From positions 1 to 53,687 of the forward strand of contig CAYWBW010000011.1 of the NCBI GenBank assembly GCA_964456745.1: 53,687 nucleotides of DNA. The letters are read 5' to 3'. This DNA comes from CAYWBW01 sp964456745. Its GTDB lineage: Bacteria; Patescibacteriota; Gracilibacteria; GCA-2401425; JAJOLG01. How positions within the stretch are numbered: position 1 is the first letter of the stretch; the number at the start of each line of letters is the position of its first letter. The translations under genes were made by a program, and so were the position numbers. The notes below the pieces were generated by a model, which did no database searches, had not been told where the DNA came from, and saw only the letters and a list, made by a program, of their open reading frames with translations. This document shows positions 1 through 13,344 of the stretch, one piece after another.

Positions 1-216
1 AATGGCTTTATTGAGCGGTTTATTTGAGGTGAGAAAAAACTGGGGTCTTTTTAGTTCATAAGAATTTACATTAATCTAATAATAGTATCTTATACTAAAA
101 AATTTATAATGCAAATTTTCTCGAAACACCCTTTACAACAGCAAAAACACACAATAACATTGACAACACAACAATAACTTGTAATATTACAATCTAAAAC
201 AAAACCCTAGCCATAT

Positions 217-1023
217 ATGGAAACAAATTCTAGACATAGTGTTGTACAATATGAAAAAGAAAGATTTGAGAATAATAAACATATAGAACAAGAACAATTT
301 AATCATGGCGAAAGTCCGTGGCCAGTTTACTATAAACCTTCATTTTTTGCTTGAGAATACAACTCATATGAATCTGATTTTTGAATTCTTATACCAAGAC
401 CATGTAATAATTTTAAAGAATTAGTTAATAGGATAAGAAACAATTGAAATATTGTATCAACCTTAGACTTAATGTGACCATGATATGCTGCAATTAATTC
501 AAATAAAAAATTATGAGTTACAATAATGAAACCTCCAAGTGATTTTTTATGATTTGACATCCCATGAAGCCAAATTTTTGAACAAAACATATTCGAAGAA
601 TCAACATGGGTAAATATTAAAAAGTATTCTAAAAAAGAAACTCAATGATGATTTGATTTAATGTTATTTAGACCATGATGAGGAATAGATAAATACAAAA
701 CTGAGCAAATATCAAATATTTATATGAAAATATATATTATCATGCTTAGACGTGCTTGGAAAATGCTTAAAGAAAATTGAATGATGTTTATTGAAATACC
801 TAGAAATATAAAATATTGTCCAGACAATTGAGAATTAGAAAACTTATGAAAAATGCTATGTAAAGACACTGACTCAATTGAGATTAACTTTTTACATAGA
901 CCACATTTAAAGTGAATGTTTGAATGACTAATGTCTATAAAAAAAATTAATAAAGAAGAAAGTTCACAATTTATGTCTTCTAGCATACTTGATCCAATAG
1001 CCAATAGATATCACCAATATTAA
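217..1023 (+). CDS. Methyltransferase-like hypothetical protein (268 aa)
   Basis: Open from ATG 217 to TAA 1023 only if TGA is glycine. I see a pattern like a class I SAM-dependent methyltransferase: a TLDLMGPGY stretch resembling motif I, FDLMLFRPGGG resembling the beta4 region, and AWKMLKENGMMFIEIP resembling the helix-beta5 segment. The first ~45 residues are polar and charged. The family assignment is tentative; the catalytic motif is not a recognised D/NPPY. It lies 88 bp upstream of the giant helicase-like gene on the same strand, so the two may be co-transcribed. It could equally be an inactive Rossmann-type protein. Confidence 0.7.
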
Positions 1024-1111
1024 CCCCTGCTTCATAAAAGAAAATTTTGACACAGTGATAATTAACTATAAAATAAGATACTGCTAATGAAAACTTAATC
1101 TTAAAACATCA

Positions 1112-4100
1112 ATGGGTCTTAGAGTTAATGAAATTTATGCAAAACTTGATAGCACTGTCATGAGTGAAAAAGAGCTTGTCAGTATATGAGACAGAAGTTT
1201 AAATATAGAAACCGACAATGATCTTAAGTTGGTTAATAGTCTTTTAACATTAAGAAAATCTTGATTATGTCACATATCATGAATAAAAATACTTTTAGAT
1301 ACTTTAGATGCGACCTTAGCTTTATCAACAGCCTCAAAAAATTGCATACTTAGATACTATGATATAAAACAACTAGATAACGTAAGACAATGAGAAAATA
1401 TTAAGTTGCAATGAGTAGAAAAAATGAATCAACTATTTGTTGAAAAAACAAATGATTGAAGTCTGGATAATTTTCTATTTCCAAATAAAAACGAATTTAA
1501 ACTTCGCCCCTACCAAGCTGATATTTTAAAAAATTCTTTAGTCCAGGATTTACATCAAGCTAAAAATGAAAATAAATGAAAATTTTGAAATATGGACAAA
1601 GGTTTTACATGATGATGAAAAACTGCAATCATGCAAGCTAAAGCTCGTTTGGCTTATGAGGCATGAATGCTTCCAATAATCATTACAGTTTCAAATTCAA
1701 TAATAGATTGATCAAAATGAATGGAGCATGATTGCAAATGAAGTTTTGATAACATTTGAATTTCAAATAAATGAAATATACAATTTTGAGATATTACTAT
1801 TACTACAGATGTTACTTTTAAAAATCCAGATTTTCTAAAAGCATTTATATGATACTGAACAAAAGTTTGAAGATATCCGTTTTTCATATTTGATGAAGTG
1901 GATAGGATGCCTACAGACTTACTTAGATTTGCTCTTATTAATCTTAAAAGAATCTATTGAAGCCTATACACATATTGAGTTAGCGCTACCGAAGTCAGCT
2001 CATTTAGAAATATTAATGATTATTTTATTAAATCCTCTGATACTAGTCACATGGACTTAATAAGACATTGACACAAAGATTGAGAAAAATATATAAAACA
2101 TTTTTTATGGTTTAATGTAATATGAAGATGGTCTGCTAATAAAGAATCTATAACTAACTGAGAGGACTGAAAAATTATAGATCCAAGTAAGCTTAATAAT
2201 GATGAAAAAGATTATTATTATTTAGATCAAATAGATATTTACATTGAACACTGTGTAAAAAATTGAATATGAGAAAAAGCAATTTTCTTTTTTAATTCTA
2301 TTGATGAAACTAATAAATTTATAGAAAAATTTAACATTAGAATTGCAGAAAAAAGTCTTGATATTAGTGCTGAAAGTATTAGTTCAAAAAGTAAAGATCC
2401 AATAAAACAATTAGAAAAATTTGAACAGTGAGCAATTAGGGTAATTTCAGTTTGCGACATAGTAAACAGATGATCAAATTTATGATGAGATGTTCAACAT
2501 GTATTTCTAAACCCAAGAGAAAGCATAACTCGCACAGTTCATGATGTATGAAGAGCCTCAAGACCATTTAAAGATTTTGTTGGAATAGTGTGGAACATGA
2601 ATCCAAATCAAATTCAATGAAATTTTAAACCATTATTATCATGAGACATATTTCCAGAATGAATGATCTGAGACTTTTGAGCTAACACAGAATTTAAATC
2701 ATTAGATGAAGTTATTAATTTTATTAATATAAAAATATCACAAAATCCTAAAAAAATATGATGAGCTACCTGAATACCATTATGAAAAATATGAAATAAT
2801 ACCCCATGATTATGAAACATTACATTTGCTAGTGAAAAAAGTCTTAAAACTCAATTACAAATTGATACTGAAAAAAATTCTAATATCGAAATATTTACAA
2901 GAAACAATTTCTTGAGTATGTTCAAATTATTTATGACACTAAAAGATGCATCAATTTATAATCCATACATTAGGATAATAAAATTTCCTGACAATAAAAT
3001 TGATTTTGAGTGAAATAAAATTATATGGATACCATTTTTAAGAACAGTGTTATCGATATGATGTAATTGTAACAATATGACATTTACCGATGTGAAACAT
3101 ATTGATCTAATATGATATAGGTACGCAAAAATATGGTATAATACAAGGCAAGAAACACCACCATGAAAAGATGTAATGGATAGACTTCAAAAAGAATGAA
3201 AAAACTATCTTTGGCACGCAGTCAAAGAAGAAATTCATCAAATAAACTGAATAATATGAAAGAAGTGTAACCTGGATGATTTAGAGAAAAATATAAAATG
3301 GGGTAATAATATTTTGTATGAAAAAATCAGATTTGAATACAGACAAGAACCATTAGAGCTTAGTTTTTACCAAGTATTAAGTATTTTGCTATGATTCAGT
3401 ACCTGAAAACAACTTGAAAAATGAGAATTTCCAAAATATGTCCAAGCTTGATTAATTTTATTTAACGATTGGTCAAAATATTCTTTTTTGGAGAATCCTG
3501 ATAAAAGATATGTTACAGACATTACAACAATCTATAAATCTGAAAAAATTCCTTACGATAAATTTATTTTAGATAATTTTTGTGAAATATTCGAACAATT
3601 TTTAACGAAACATGATCTATGCATATCACAATTAAGTTGATCTAATAAAATATTATCTAAGAAAATTGAATACAATTGATTCATATTAACCCTCTGAACC
3701 CTTCTAACAAACTGTTTAAGCCTAGCCTCCTGATGAAGAATAAAAAATGAAGATTTCTCAAGCTATGTACAAGCATGAATAGAAATATCTATTAATTGGT
3801 TTTGCAATGATGAAATGCCTGATCTAGATACTACTAATAAAATTATAGATAAATATATAAAAATAAAAGAAGATAAAGACAATAAAGAAAAACTATTAAA
3901 CAACTTAATTGATAATAATTTTTATATAATTTTTGAAGAATTATGGATAGAATCATGAGTATACTTTACTAAATTCTGACCAAAAAGAACTAAAAATATT
4001 TTAGTAAATACTAAAGATATTCCTAAACTTGAACATTTGTGAGATAATGAAATATTTCTTAATGAGTTTCTTCAAATACTGCTTGTACAACTGTCTTGAA

Positions 4101-5893
4101 TGTGAAAAGATTCTGCATTAAGAAATCTACCCATAGCATGAATAGTAGCCTGAAAATATTGGATAGAAGAAAAAAAACCATCAAAAAAATGGATATTAAA
4201 TCGAATTGAAACAAAGAAAGATTTTTTAGCAATTAATATAATATCTGATCATTTATATGAATTAATTGAATGATTTATCATAAAATCATGAGTAAATATT
4301 GAAAACTTTAGCACTTCAATTTTTCATAATAATCGAAAAAAATGATATATGATCATAAATCACAAATGAGAATCATATGAAACAAGCTTTGAGGCTTTTC
4401 TTACAAACTATTTAGCTTGGAAATTGTGAATTAATGCAAGCGAAGCTAGAAAAAAGAAAGCTGATTCTATTCCACTATTAAAGAAAGACTATGAGAAATT
4501 AAAATTTAAAATGGAGTTGGCAAAATCTTATATTAAATTAATACAACATCGTCCTGATTACACTTCTGATGCCAATACCACATATGATATAAAAAAGTAT
4601 AAACATCAATTATTAAAAGAATTCTGATTACCAACTAAGGAAAATGCCGATCTAAATAAAAGAAGGTTTTTATTAAAAAAACTTTGAAATTTGGAATGAA
4701 ATGATAAAGAAAAATTTTGGGAAGAAAATTTTAATCTATTTGTATATTTAGTATGAAATTTTAATCCATTTTGATGAGACAAGTGGGACAAGAGAATTAA
4801 AGAACATAAACCAAGTTTAGGACTGAGTGCTATAAATACTATTGATAATTTAAATTGAGGAATTTTATGAGCACATTTTCAGAATTATCATGATCTTCAA
4901 TATCCACAATTCATTAATTTTTGATGATTTTGAGATATTATAAACATTAGAAATGAAATATTTTGAAATCAGGTTGGTAAAACAGATTCTAATTGAGAAA
5001 ATGATAATGAAAACAATAATAATCAATATTTTCAAGCAACTGCAAAATATATATCAACATTTAAAAAAGAAAATAATTTGTCTAATGACTCAAATTTTAC
5101 ATATTTCTTGAGAGAATTAAAAAGACTTGCCAGATTAAATGATGATTCATTAAATGAATATAAAATATGATTATTTTATGATAAAAGTTCAAATACTATA
5201 GTTATCACATTTAGCTGAGATAAAACATTTTTAGAAAATTGAATAATTATAGACGCCTTAGAAGCTTTAAAACATGATACATTAAATAAATGAACTAAGA
5301 TAAAAATTAAACTTCATGATGCAAGCAAAGGAAGTATAACTGAATGTGGGGCTTCTTGATTAGATATAATTAAAGAAACTGATCCAGAAAAAATTCATAA
5401 ACCAGTAAAATGAGATAACTGAAATAAAAATAAAACAAAATATATATTAACTCCTGATGTAAACAATCTATGATTTTCAAAAAAATTAAAAAATCCAAAA
5501 CCAATCCATAAAATAATAAATAAAAAAAAGAAAAGTGACTTAATTATACCAGAAATGTTGTGTATTAATACCATATGATACCTGATAAATTGCATACAAT
5601 TTACTATTAAAGAAAATTTATGAGATAAATATTCAACATTAGATACATCAAATCAAACTAATACTTTATTACAATATAATATAAACAGATGAATAGATTA
5701 TATAATAAAAAATTGAGATAAAACATGAGATACTATCCAATTTTTAAATAGCGAAAAAATTAAAAAAATCGTTAAATTATTTTCTATTAACAGTATAATT
5801 GAAGAAGTTATAAATCCTTTTCTGAAAATTAATGATTACCATGATATTAAATTAGATTTTTCCTTAATCGATGATAAATATAAACTCAAATAA
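1112..5893 (+). CDS. Giant SF2-helicase-like protein (1593 aa)
   Basis: One uninterrupted 1594-codon frame under table 25; an in-frame TAA at 1085 leaves ATG 1112 as the first usable start. Residues ~130-500 carry an SF2 DExD/H-type core: RPYQ (Q-motif-like), Walker A GFTGGGKT (164-171), DEVD (261-264) as motif II, SAT (291-293) as motif III, and VGRASRP (G480-R481) as motif VI. Known SF2 proteins use these motifs for ATP-driven nucleic-acid translocation. The remaining ~1090 residues match nothing I recognise; they are Asn/Lys/Ile-rich with scattered charged helices and no membrane segment. Its 3' end overlaps convergent lgt by 47 bp. Role unknown; defence, DNA processing and RNA processing are all possible. 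Confidence 0.85.
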
Positions 5894-6635
5894 AAATCAT
5901 AACCCCTGATAGAACCTGCCCAGTAGTAATAAATTCAAAATAATTGTTTCACACAAAATCCTCTTTAAAAAACTCAACAAATATTCGAAATATTCAATAC
6001 AAAATAAGAAATACGGAAAATAATACTCAAGGTTTTAAATAAGATTTAATTTTAGATTTTGGATTTTGGATTTCTATATTTATATAAAACAAAACTCAAA
6101 ATATTATGAGATTTTTTATTATTGCATAAATTTGTGTTGGATGTCTACACACTGTATCTGCAAATTCCATACACCATGGCATAGAGCTAGCTTTTCAATA
6201 AATTTCTCAATTAATCAAATTTCAAAGTCTTCAAAGTGCTAGTCAAATTGGAACAGGATATATAATTAAATCTAATAATTTTAATATCGGAATTTTTGGT
6301 TTGAAAATATATATTCAAATAAGTGCTCATAAAAATCATCAATGAGATGCCATTCAACCATTCCAAATATAAAATATTTCTATTAAATTTTGAGAAAAAT
6401 ATGAAAAATCATAAAAAAGCACATGTCAAAGTCTTCATCAAATAAGTCATAAAATTATAACTCAATAAAACAATTTTTCAAAATCATTTTCACTTACTCA
6501 CTTAGACATTATTGATTTTTTCAACATCAAATAAGCTATCAAAAAAGAAATCGCATACATCAAGCCATAATAATAAAAATTAAATGGTCCTATTGAAAGA
6601 AATACCGGAGACATCGGCGTAAAAGATATAATCAT
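5847..6635 (-). CDS. lgt: Prolipoprotein diacylglyceryl transferase
   Basis: Transfers diacylglycerol from phosphatidylglycerol to the lipobox cysteine of prolipoproteins in the cytoplasmic membrane. The 262-aa frame shows the family pattern: N-terminal PVFLSIGPF..YYYGLMYA, GGRLGHVLFYD, IWNGGMASHGG (His near residue 97, the Lgt HGG signature), LALGRLGNLINGE, HPTQIYA, and YGIFRIFVEFF near the C terminus, with several hydrophobic segments. The glycines of GGM, HGG and YG are TGA, while a conserved Arg in YGIFRIF is CGA (plus 5985-5987). Start chosen at the ATG giving MIISFTPMSPVF. It shows that lipoprotein modification occurs in this cell. It is convergent with the giant helicase-like gene and overlaps its 3' end. 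Confidence 0.95.
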
Positions 6636-6880
6636 TATATAAGCAAATTAAAGAAATTTACATAAAAATCAAATTTAAAAATTAATACACCAAATCTAAA
6701 TTATATCTTACATGCTCAGTATCTGCTTCAAAATTAACTTGAACAATTATTTTAATTAAACCTGTCAAAAAAAGTAATCACTTCTTTATAGGATAAATAC
6801 ATAATTTAAGATCATTTTCAAGTAGTATAATGTTACTTTTCCTCCATTCTATGCTAGAATATGATGAATATAAAAACAAA

Positions 6881-8884
6881 ATGTCTGATAAAAAACAACA
6901 AGATAAAAAACAATGATTTTGGAGCCTGCTATTTCATGGCATACAAAAGCCAAAAAATGATGTTATTTCTAATGAGGAGAAAAATACTAATAAAGATAAA
7001 ATAAAAAAAGATCTAAATGAGAAAAACATTAAGGACAAAGGAAGAGAAAAGGAAAAAACTGAAACAAAAAAAAGAAATGATGAAATTGGAACTAAAGATC
7101 TAAAAAATGCAGAAAAAATCTACAAGCAAGGTCTTGCATCAATAAAAGATATAATTGCCCCATCTTCAATGGAGATTGCTTTTGATCATATCAAAATGTG
7201 AGACAATATATTAAAAAGCTTTTTTGTATATTATTATCCAAGATTCATAAATGAAAACTGGCTATCTCCAATAATTAATATGGACAACACAATGGATATT
7301 TCTATGTTTATATATCCATATGATTCTGCAATAATGCTTAAAACTCTTAGGAATAAAGTTGCTCAAATGAGATCAACTATGAGCATATTAAGACAAAAAT
7401 GAATCGTTAGAGATCCTGCCGTTGAAGCATCATTAGAAGATGCAGAAAGCTTAAGAGATCAGCTTCAAAGATGAGAAGAAAAATTCTTTCAATTTGGTCT
7501 TTATTTTACTCTTATAGATAAAGATAAAAAGCTTTTAGACAAGACTATTACCCAATTTGAAACGAACCTTTGATCAAAACTTGTTCTTACAAAAAGAGCA
7601 GATATGCAAATGGAAAGAGCATTTACTTCTACTCAGCCATTATGCTTAGATAAAATTGAAATTACAAGAAATATGAGTACTTCTCCTCTATCCTCTTCTT
7701 TTCCATTTTCTTCTTCCGACCTAAGTACTGATAAATGAATCATGTATTGAATAAACAGACACAATGATTCACTTATAATTTTTGATAGATTCTCTCTTCC
7801 AAATGCAAACTCTGTAGTCCTATCTACTTCTTGATCATGAAAATCTTACTCAGTAAAATTAGAAATTCTTAGAATGATGATGTTTAACACTGATATAATT
7901 GTAATCGATCCAGAGAATGAGTATAAAGAGTTATGTGAAACTGTATGATGAACTTATATTTCTATTTCTTTAAATTCTATGGAAAAAATAAATCCATTTG
8001 ATTTACCAGAATGAATAAGTGACAATCCAGAACACCCATGAGACTTGCTTAGATCTGCTATAATAGATCTTTCATGACTACTTTCTTTAATGCTTTGAAA
8101 TATGACAGCAGAAGAATGAGCTCTTCTCGACAAAGCCCTCATTGATACATATGCGTTAAAAGGAATAACTTTTGAAACTGAAAAACCTTGAGACATGCAA
8201 CCACCACTTATGTCAGATCTTCACAAAGTACTTTTATGAATTAATTGAGCTAACTCAATGGCAAAAAGATTAGAAAAATATGTAAACGGATCTTATGCCT
8301 GAGTTTTCAATCATCCTACAAACATTGACTTAAATTCATGAATGGTTGTATTTAACATAAGAGACCTTGAAGAAGAATTAAGACCAATAACTATGCATAT
8401 GCTACTAAATTATGTATGGAAAAAAATTAGATCCAAACTTAAAAAAAGAATACTAGTTGTAGATGAGGCATGGAAAATAATGCAATATGAAGCTTCTGCA
8501 AAATTTTTATATTGATTTGTAAAACGTGCAAGAAAATACTACCTATGAGTTACAACTATTACTCAAGATGTTGAAGACTTTATGAATTCTCCTTATTGAA
8601 AACCAATTGTTACAAATTCATCAATTCAATTGCTTTTAAAACAGGCTCCATCATCTACAGACATTTTACAAAAAACATTTAACCTAACTGAGTGAGAGAA
8701 GTATTTACTCTTAAATTCTTGAATATGACAATGAATATTTTTTGCATGAAATAAACATGCAGCTATACAAATCATTGCCTCTTACAATGAAGATAAGGTA
8801 ATTACAACAAATCCTGAAGAAATCTTACAAAAAAGAGAAGAGAAAATTGAAGAAAAAAAGAAATGAAAAGAAGAAATGGAATAA
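6881..8884 (+). CDS. VirB4/TraC-like type IV secretion ATPase (667 aa)
   Basis: Motor ATPase of the VirB4/TraE class, which energises conjugation-type secretion at the inner membrane. The first ~90 residues are very Lys/Glu-rich. The ATPase part has Walker A STSGSGKSY (K321, Gly = TGA), Walker B RILVVDEAW (D528-E529), and the downstream ITQDVEDF segment typical of the family. Start at ATG 6881 is preceded by an extended -10-like TGCTAGAAT (6853-6860); an in-frame ATG at 6851 would add 10 residues. No other secretion genes (VirB6, VirB8, VirD4) are in the window, so the partners must lie elsewhere. Divergent from lgt. Confidence 0.9.
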
Positions 8885-9027
8885 GTATTTAAACTGTTAT
8901 TGATAATAAGTAACAGTTAAAACTATTATCGGAAAAAGTATACAAAAAAAGAACATTTTCATTAAAAAATAAATTGTTTTATTATAAAATCTAATGATAA
9001 TAAATGACCATTAGAAAAAAATAAACA

Positions 9028-11970
9028 ATGAAACAGCCAATACTTAATCCAAGACATCAACGAAAACTAGAGGCAAAGCAATCAATAAGTATACTTGATA
9101 GAGATATTGCGTTAACTAAAAAAGATGTAAGATCAATTCGTAATACTACAAAATTTTCATTTTTTGCTATTTTGGTTTTAGGTATATGACTTATTGGAAA
9201 AACTATTAATGACTACTTTGATGTAAAATCAGAACAGATTGAAATTCATATTCAAAAAATTATTGATAAAAATGATCAAATAATCAGAACAATGGGCAAT
9301 GTTTTCTTTATCAAAGAAGCAGACCATATATTTTATAGACAACATCTAGATCTCAAATCTAATTGAACTATTTTTAGTATCAAAAGACCACCTATAAAAA
9401 ATGATGACTGATCTTTTATTGGTAACTACTCAACTACTGACACTTCACTTGAATCACTTTCTAATAGAATTATGAATGTTACTCAGCAGTGAACAATATC
9501 AACTCTTCTTGAACACAAATTAAGAATACTATCGTCCAAAGACATGGGTGAAGATTATCAATTACAGGAAAAATATCAACAATCTTGATTTATTGATAGA
9601 ATGAATAATGTTGCACTCAATAATTTTCAAGAATGACTTAAAAAATATAAAAGATTTATTTTTCAGTGACAAGAGGTATTTATTTTGTTAGATGATTTAA
9701 ATGGCAAGATTAAATGAGCTATAAAATTATCAAGAGATAATATTTTAATTTCTGACAAATGAGATAAATGCAGTGATTGTCATGATTCACAAATGTATAA
9801 TCCTGATAAACATAATCAAGATAAAGATTATGTTTATATTACTCTAGAAACAGACTTAAGACAAGTATTAGAAAAATCAAGAAACGATATTGCACTAATT
9901 ATCTTATGAGAACTTTTTTTCTTTGGTTTATTATGATATGCATTTCATAGAATCAATAAACATATTGATAAAACAACCCAATCTCTTACAAGAACACATC
10001 TCAAATTAGTAGAAAAAAATAGAGAATCAGAAAAAGAAAAAAGAATGACTGAGATATTAGCTATATTAGTAAAATTAATAATATTACCAAATAGAACACT
10101 TCAAGAAAAACTTCAAATTGCTATAGAAGAAATTACAGACCTTGCATGACTATTAAAAAAATGAAATATTTATCTTATGAACTGAGATTTAATGAATAAT
10201 ACTGCATCTCAATGAATGCCAAATAAAATTGCCTGACCAGGTTGAGAATGTTATAGCATGCTTGCAGATCCAGAATGATGTCTTTGCCAAAGAGTGGCGG
10301 CACTAAGAAGAATTGAGATAACTCAATCTATGTTTCAAACAAATAATGAATGAAAGTTAGTACATAAATCAGTTAACACAAGAGACCATTGAGAAATATG
10401 AATTCCGATTATACATAATAATATATTACTTTGAGTATTGCATTTGTCTACGGAAGCATTTAGTAACAAATTAAGCGAAAGAGATAAACAATTCTTACTT
10501 GATATAACTAGTTCACTTAGCACTATAATCGAAGAGCATAAAAAGACTCAGATAAGGCTATTGCAAGAATTATTAATTAAACAAAATCCATCATGAATGA
10601 TGATATTTAAATTAGAACAATGAGAACTCACTTTAAATGAAGTCTTTAATGATCTTAGTAAGTATTTAATAAGTGAATATTGAGAAGATTTTTTTAAAAA
10701 ATTAATACATGATCATACTGACAATATTCAAAGATTTATTCTAACAAATCAAGAGTCTGGATTTGATTATAAAATTTGAGATGATACTTATCGCATTGAT
10801 TTAAAATGAAAAATGTGAGTTTTAAGTATTTTCTTAAAAAATATTACAGCACGTATCTTGGTTCAAAATCAATTACTGAATTCAGCCAATGATGTTCAAG
10901 AAATTATTGATTGACTACCATCTGCACTTAGAACTATAAAAAATTGACCGCTTCCTACAAAACAAGCTGAAATTAATATAATTGATAACTTTGATTTACA
11001 TCAAGAAATATGAGAAATGTCATATATAGACATTGTAAATAAAGCATTCGTAAAAATGTTTTGAAGATCAAAAGATGAACTTCAAGGAATGACCTTATTT
11101 GATAATAGAATTATTGATAGAGAAAATGCAGAATTACTTGCTGCTAGAATTATTGAGTTTAAAGCTAATCAAGTTGGGAATTTTTTATGTGACATAAAAT
11201 TAAGAAAAGTAGATTGAAGCATGTTTGATGCAAGATTAAAATCAACACTTTTCTTATGAAACGAACTCTGACAAAGGCAAGCCATTACAGAAATTGAGGA
11301 TGTAACTGATGAATTAGCGAAATCAAGAGAATTACTATATAACGCTTCTCATGATCTTATGACTGGTCTACTTAACAAAACTGTGTTTATTGAATATCTA
11401 GATATCGCAATAGCAGAATTCCAAAGAGATTTTACAATGCCAAAAAGAGCAAATGATGACAAAAAAACAGAAAAAAAGCAAATCCATATCATGCTCCTTG
11501 ATCTTGATAGATTTAAAATCGTTAATGATACATATTGACATCTTATATGAGATGAACTGCTTGTCGAAGCAGTCAATAGAATTAAGTCTTGTGTAAATAG
11601 GGAAACTGATACTATTGCAAGATTGTGATGAGATGAATTTGGTTTATTGTTACCAAATTCTATCATAGCCTATATAGTAAACCTGGCATATAGTATCATA
11701 ACTGCTCTTAGTGAACCGTTTATTTTAAAATGAACAGATGATCAGATATCTATTTGAGGTAGTATTTGAATAAGCTCATTTCCAAATGATTGAATCAATT
11801 CAAAAGAAATTCTTGCAGCAGCAGATAGAGCTCTATATGTTTCTAAAAACTGAGGAAGAAACATGCATTCTGTTTTTAACAAAGACACAACTCCAACTAT
11901 GAAAGATCTAAAAGAAGAAAATGACAAAAAGAAAAAGAAAGAGGGTGGAGAACAAACAAGTGATAAATAA
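9028..11970 (+). CDS. Membrane diguanylate cyclase with CxxCH sensor motif, GAF, PAS and GGDEF (980 aa)
   Basis: Predicted to make cyclic di-GMP from two GTP. Layout: short cytosolic N terminus; TM1 ~46-65; extracytoplasmic region to ~287 ending in KCSDCHD (C248, C251, H252), a c-type-heme-like CxxCH; TM2 ~288-307; coiled coil; GAF-like domain ~350-520 with a Cys-rich CLCQR segment; two PAS-like regions ~535-770; GGDEF domain ~775-950. The active site is a perfect GGDEF (867-871, both Gly encoded by TGA), preceded five residues upstream by RETD, the RxxD product-inhibition site. The C terminus is lysine-rich. No EAL or HD-GYP phosphodiesterase is present in the window. The ligand of the sensor is unknown; the CxxCH could bind metal instead of heme. 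Confidence 0.92.
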
Positions 11971-12133
11971 AAAAATCAATCTACTCCATTTGAATTGCTT
12001 TTAAAAAAAATAAATATATAATTAAGATAATTAGAGAAAAAAAGAAATTAATAGATTTGACATCGACTAAAAGAAAGTAAAGGATTTAAGCCTTTTCGTG
12101 TTTTTAAAAACTTTTTTATTAATAAATAATTAT

Positions 12134-13339
12134 ATGAGCAAAGAATTCAGAGCAGCAGTTAAACAAATTTGTACAGAAAAAAATATAGATGAGCAGTCTG
12201 TAATTACAGCTGTAGAACAAGCTCTTGCAACTGCATACAGAAAAGATTATTGAAATCGTGATCAGGAAATTGAAGTTGAACTAGCTGATTGAAATATTGA
12301 ATCTGCAACTGTTTATATAATAAAAGAAGTTGTAAATGAAGTTGAAGATGATAATTATGAAATATTACTAAAAGAGGCTGTAAAAATTAATCCTAATATT
12401 TCATACTGAGATGAAATAAGAATAGATGTTACACCAATTTGATATTGAAGAATTGCTGCACAGTCTGCCAAACAAGTTATTCATCAAAAAATTCAAGAAG
12501 CTGAAAGAGATAGTTTGTTTAATAAATTTAAAGATAGAGAATGAGAAGTTTTATACTGAGTTATAAATAGAGTAGAATGAACAAATGTAACTATTGATAT
12601 AGAAAAAAATCTTGTTGATCTTCTTTATAGAAACCAAATTAAATGAGAAGATTATTATACATGAAAAAGAATATGTGTTTTATTAGATAGTGTTCACAAA
12701 ACATCTAGATGACCAAGTATTATAATATCAAGATCATCAAAAAATCTTATTCAAAAATTACTTGAGAAAGAAATTCCTGAAGTAAGTGACTGAGATGTTG
12801 AAATAATGGCCATAGCAAGAGATCCATGAAATCGAAGTAAAATTGCAGTAAGATCTACTGATGATAGCATTGATCCTATTGGAGCTTGTGTTTGATCAAA
12901 GTGAAGCAGAATTAATATAATTACAGACGAACTTTGATGAGAAAGAATTGACATGATTGAATGGGATGAAAATCCAGCAAGATTAATTGCAAGAACACTA
13001 CAACCGGCAAAAATAGCTAAAGTTATTATTGTAAACGATGAAGAGTGAGTAGACGACACATGAAGACTGATCAAAAAAAGAGCAGCTGTATTTGTTGAAG
13101 AAGACCAAAGAGCAATGGCAATTTGAAAAAGATGACAAAATATTAGATTAGCAACAGATCTAACTTGATTTGAACTCGATATGTACAACCTTGAAGAACT
13201 TACTATTTTTGAAGAAAAACTTGCAGAACTTAAACATGATGCAATTTCTTATTCATGAGATGAAGATGAAAACTGATGAGATGAAAAAGAAGAAAAGAAA
13301 CAATCAAAAAAACCTAAAAAGAAAAAGGAGGATAAATAA
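12134..13339 (+). CDS. nusA: Transcription termination/antitermination factor NusA
   Basis: RNA-polymerase-bound elongation factor controlling pausing, termination and antitermination. The 401-aa frame has the N-terminal polymerase-binding domain (~1-125), an S1 domain (~130-200, GVINRVEGTNVTIDI), and the KH1-KH2 pair with DPGNRSKIAV, GACVGSKGSRI and AIGKRGQNIRLA. The end is an acidic then lysine-rich tail (KKPKKKKEDK). A CGA codon (12833-12835) occupies the conserved Arg of the PGxRSKIAV motif. Upstream lies a perfect -35-like TTGACA (12057-12062) without a convincing -10. purE begins 5 bp downstream. Confidence 0.96.
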
Positions 13340-13344
13340 ATTAA

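Noticed and set aside
1..61. Possible gene ends at the left edge (frame 1 to TAG 52-54, or a short frame 2 ATG to TAA 59-61)
   Set aside because: Too short to choose a frame; no recognisable motif.
11349..11927. Minus-strand open frames across the GGDEF region
   Set aside because: Shadows of the diguanylate cyclase; they lack family motifs and exist only because the real frame is cut by TGA in the standard code.
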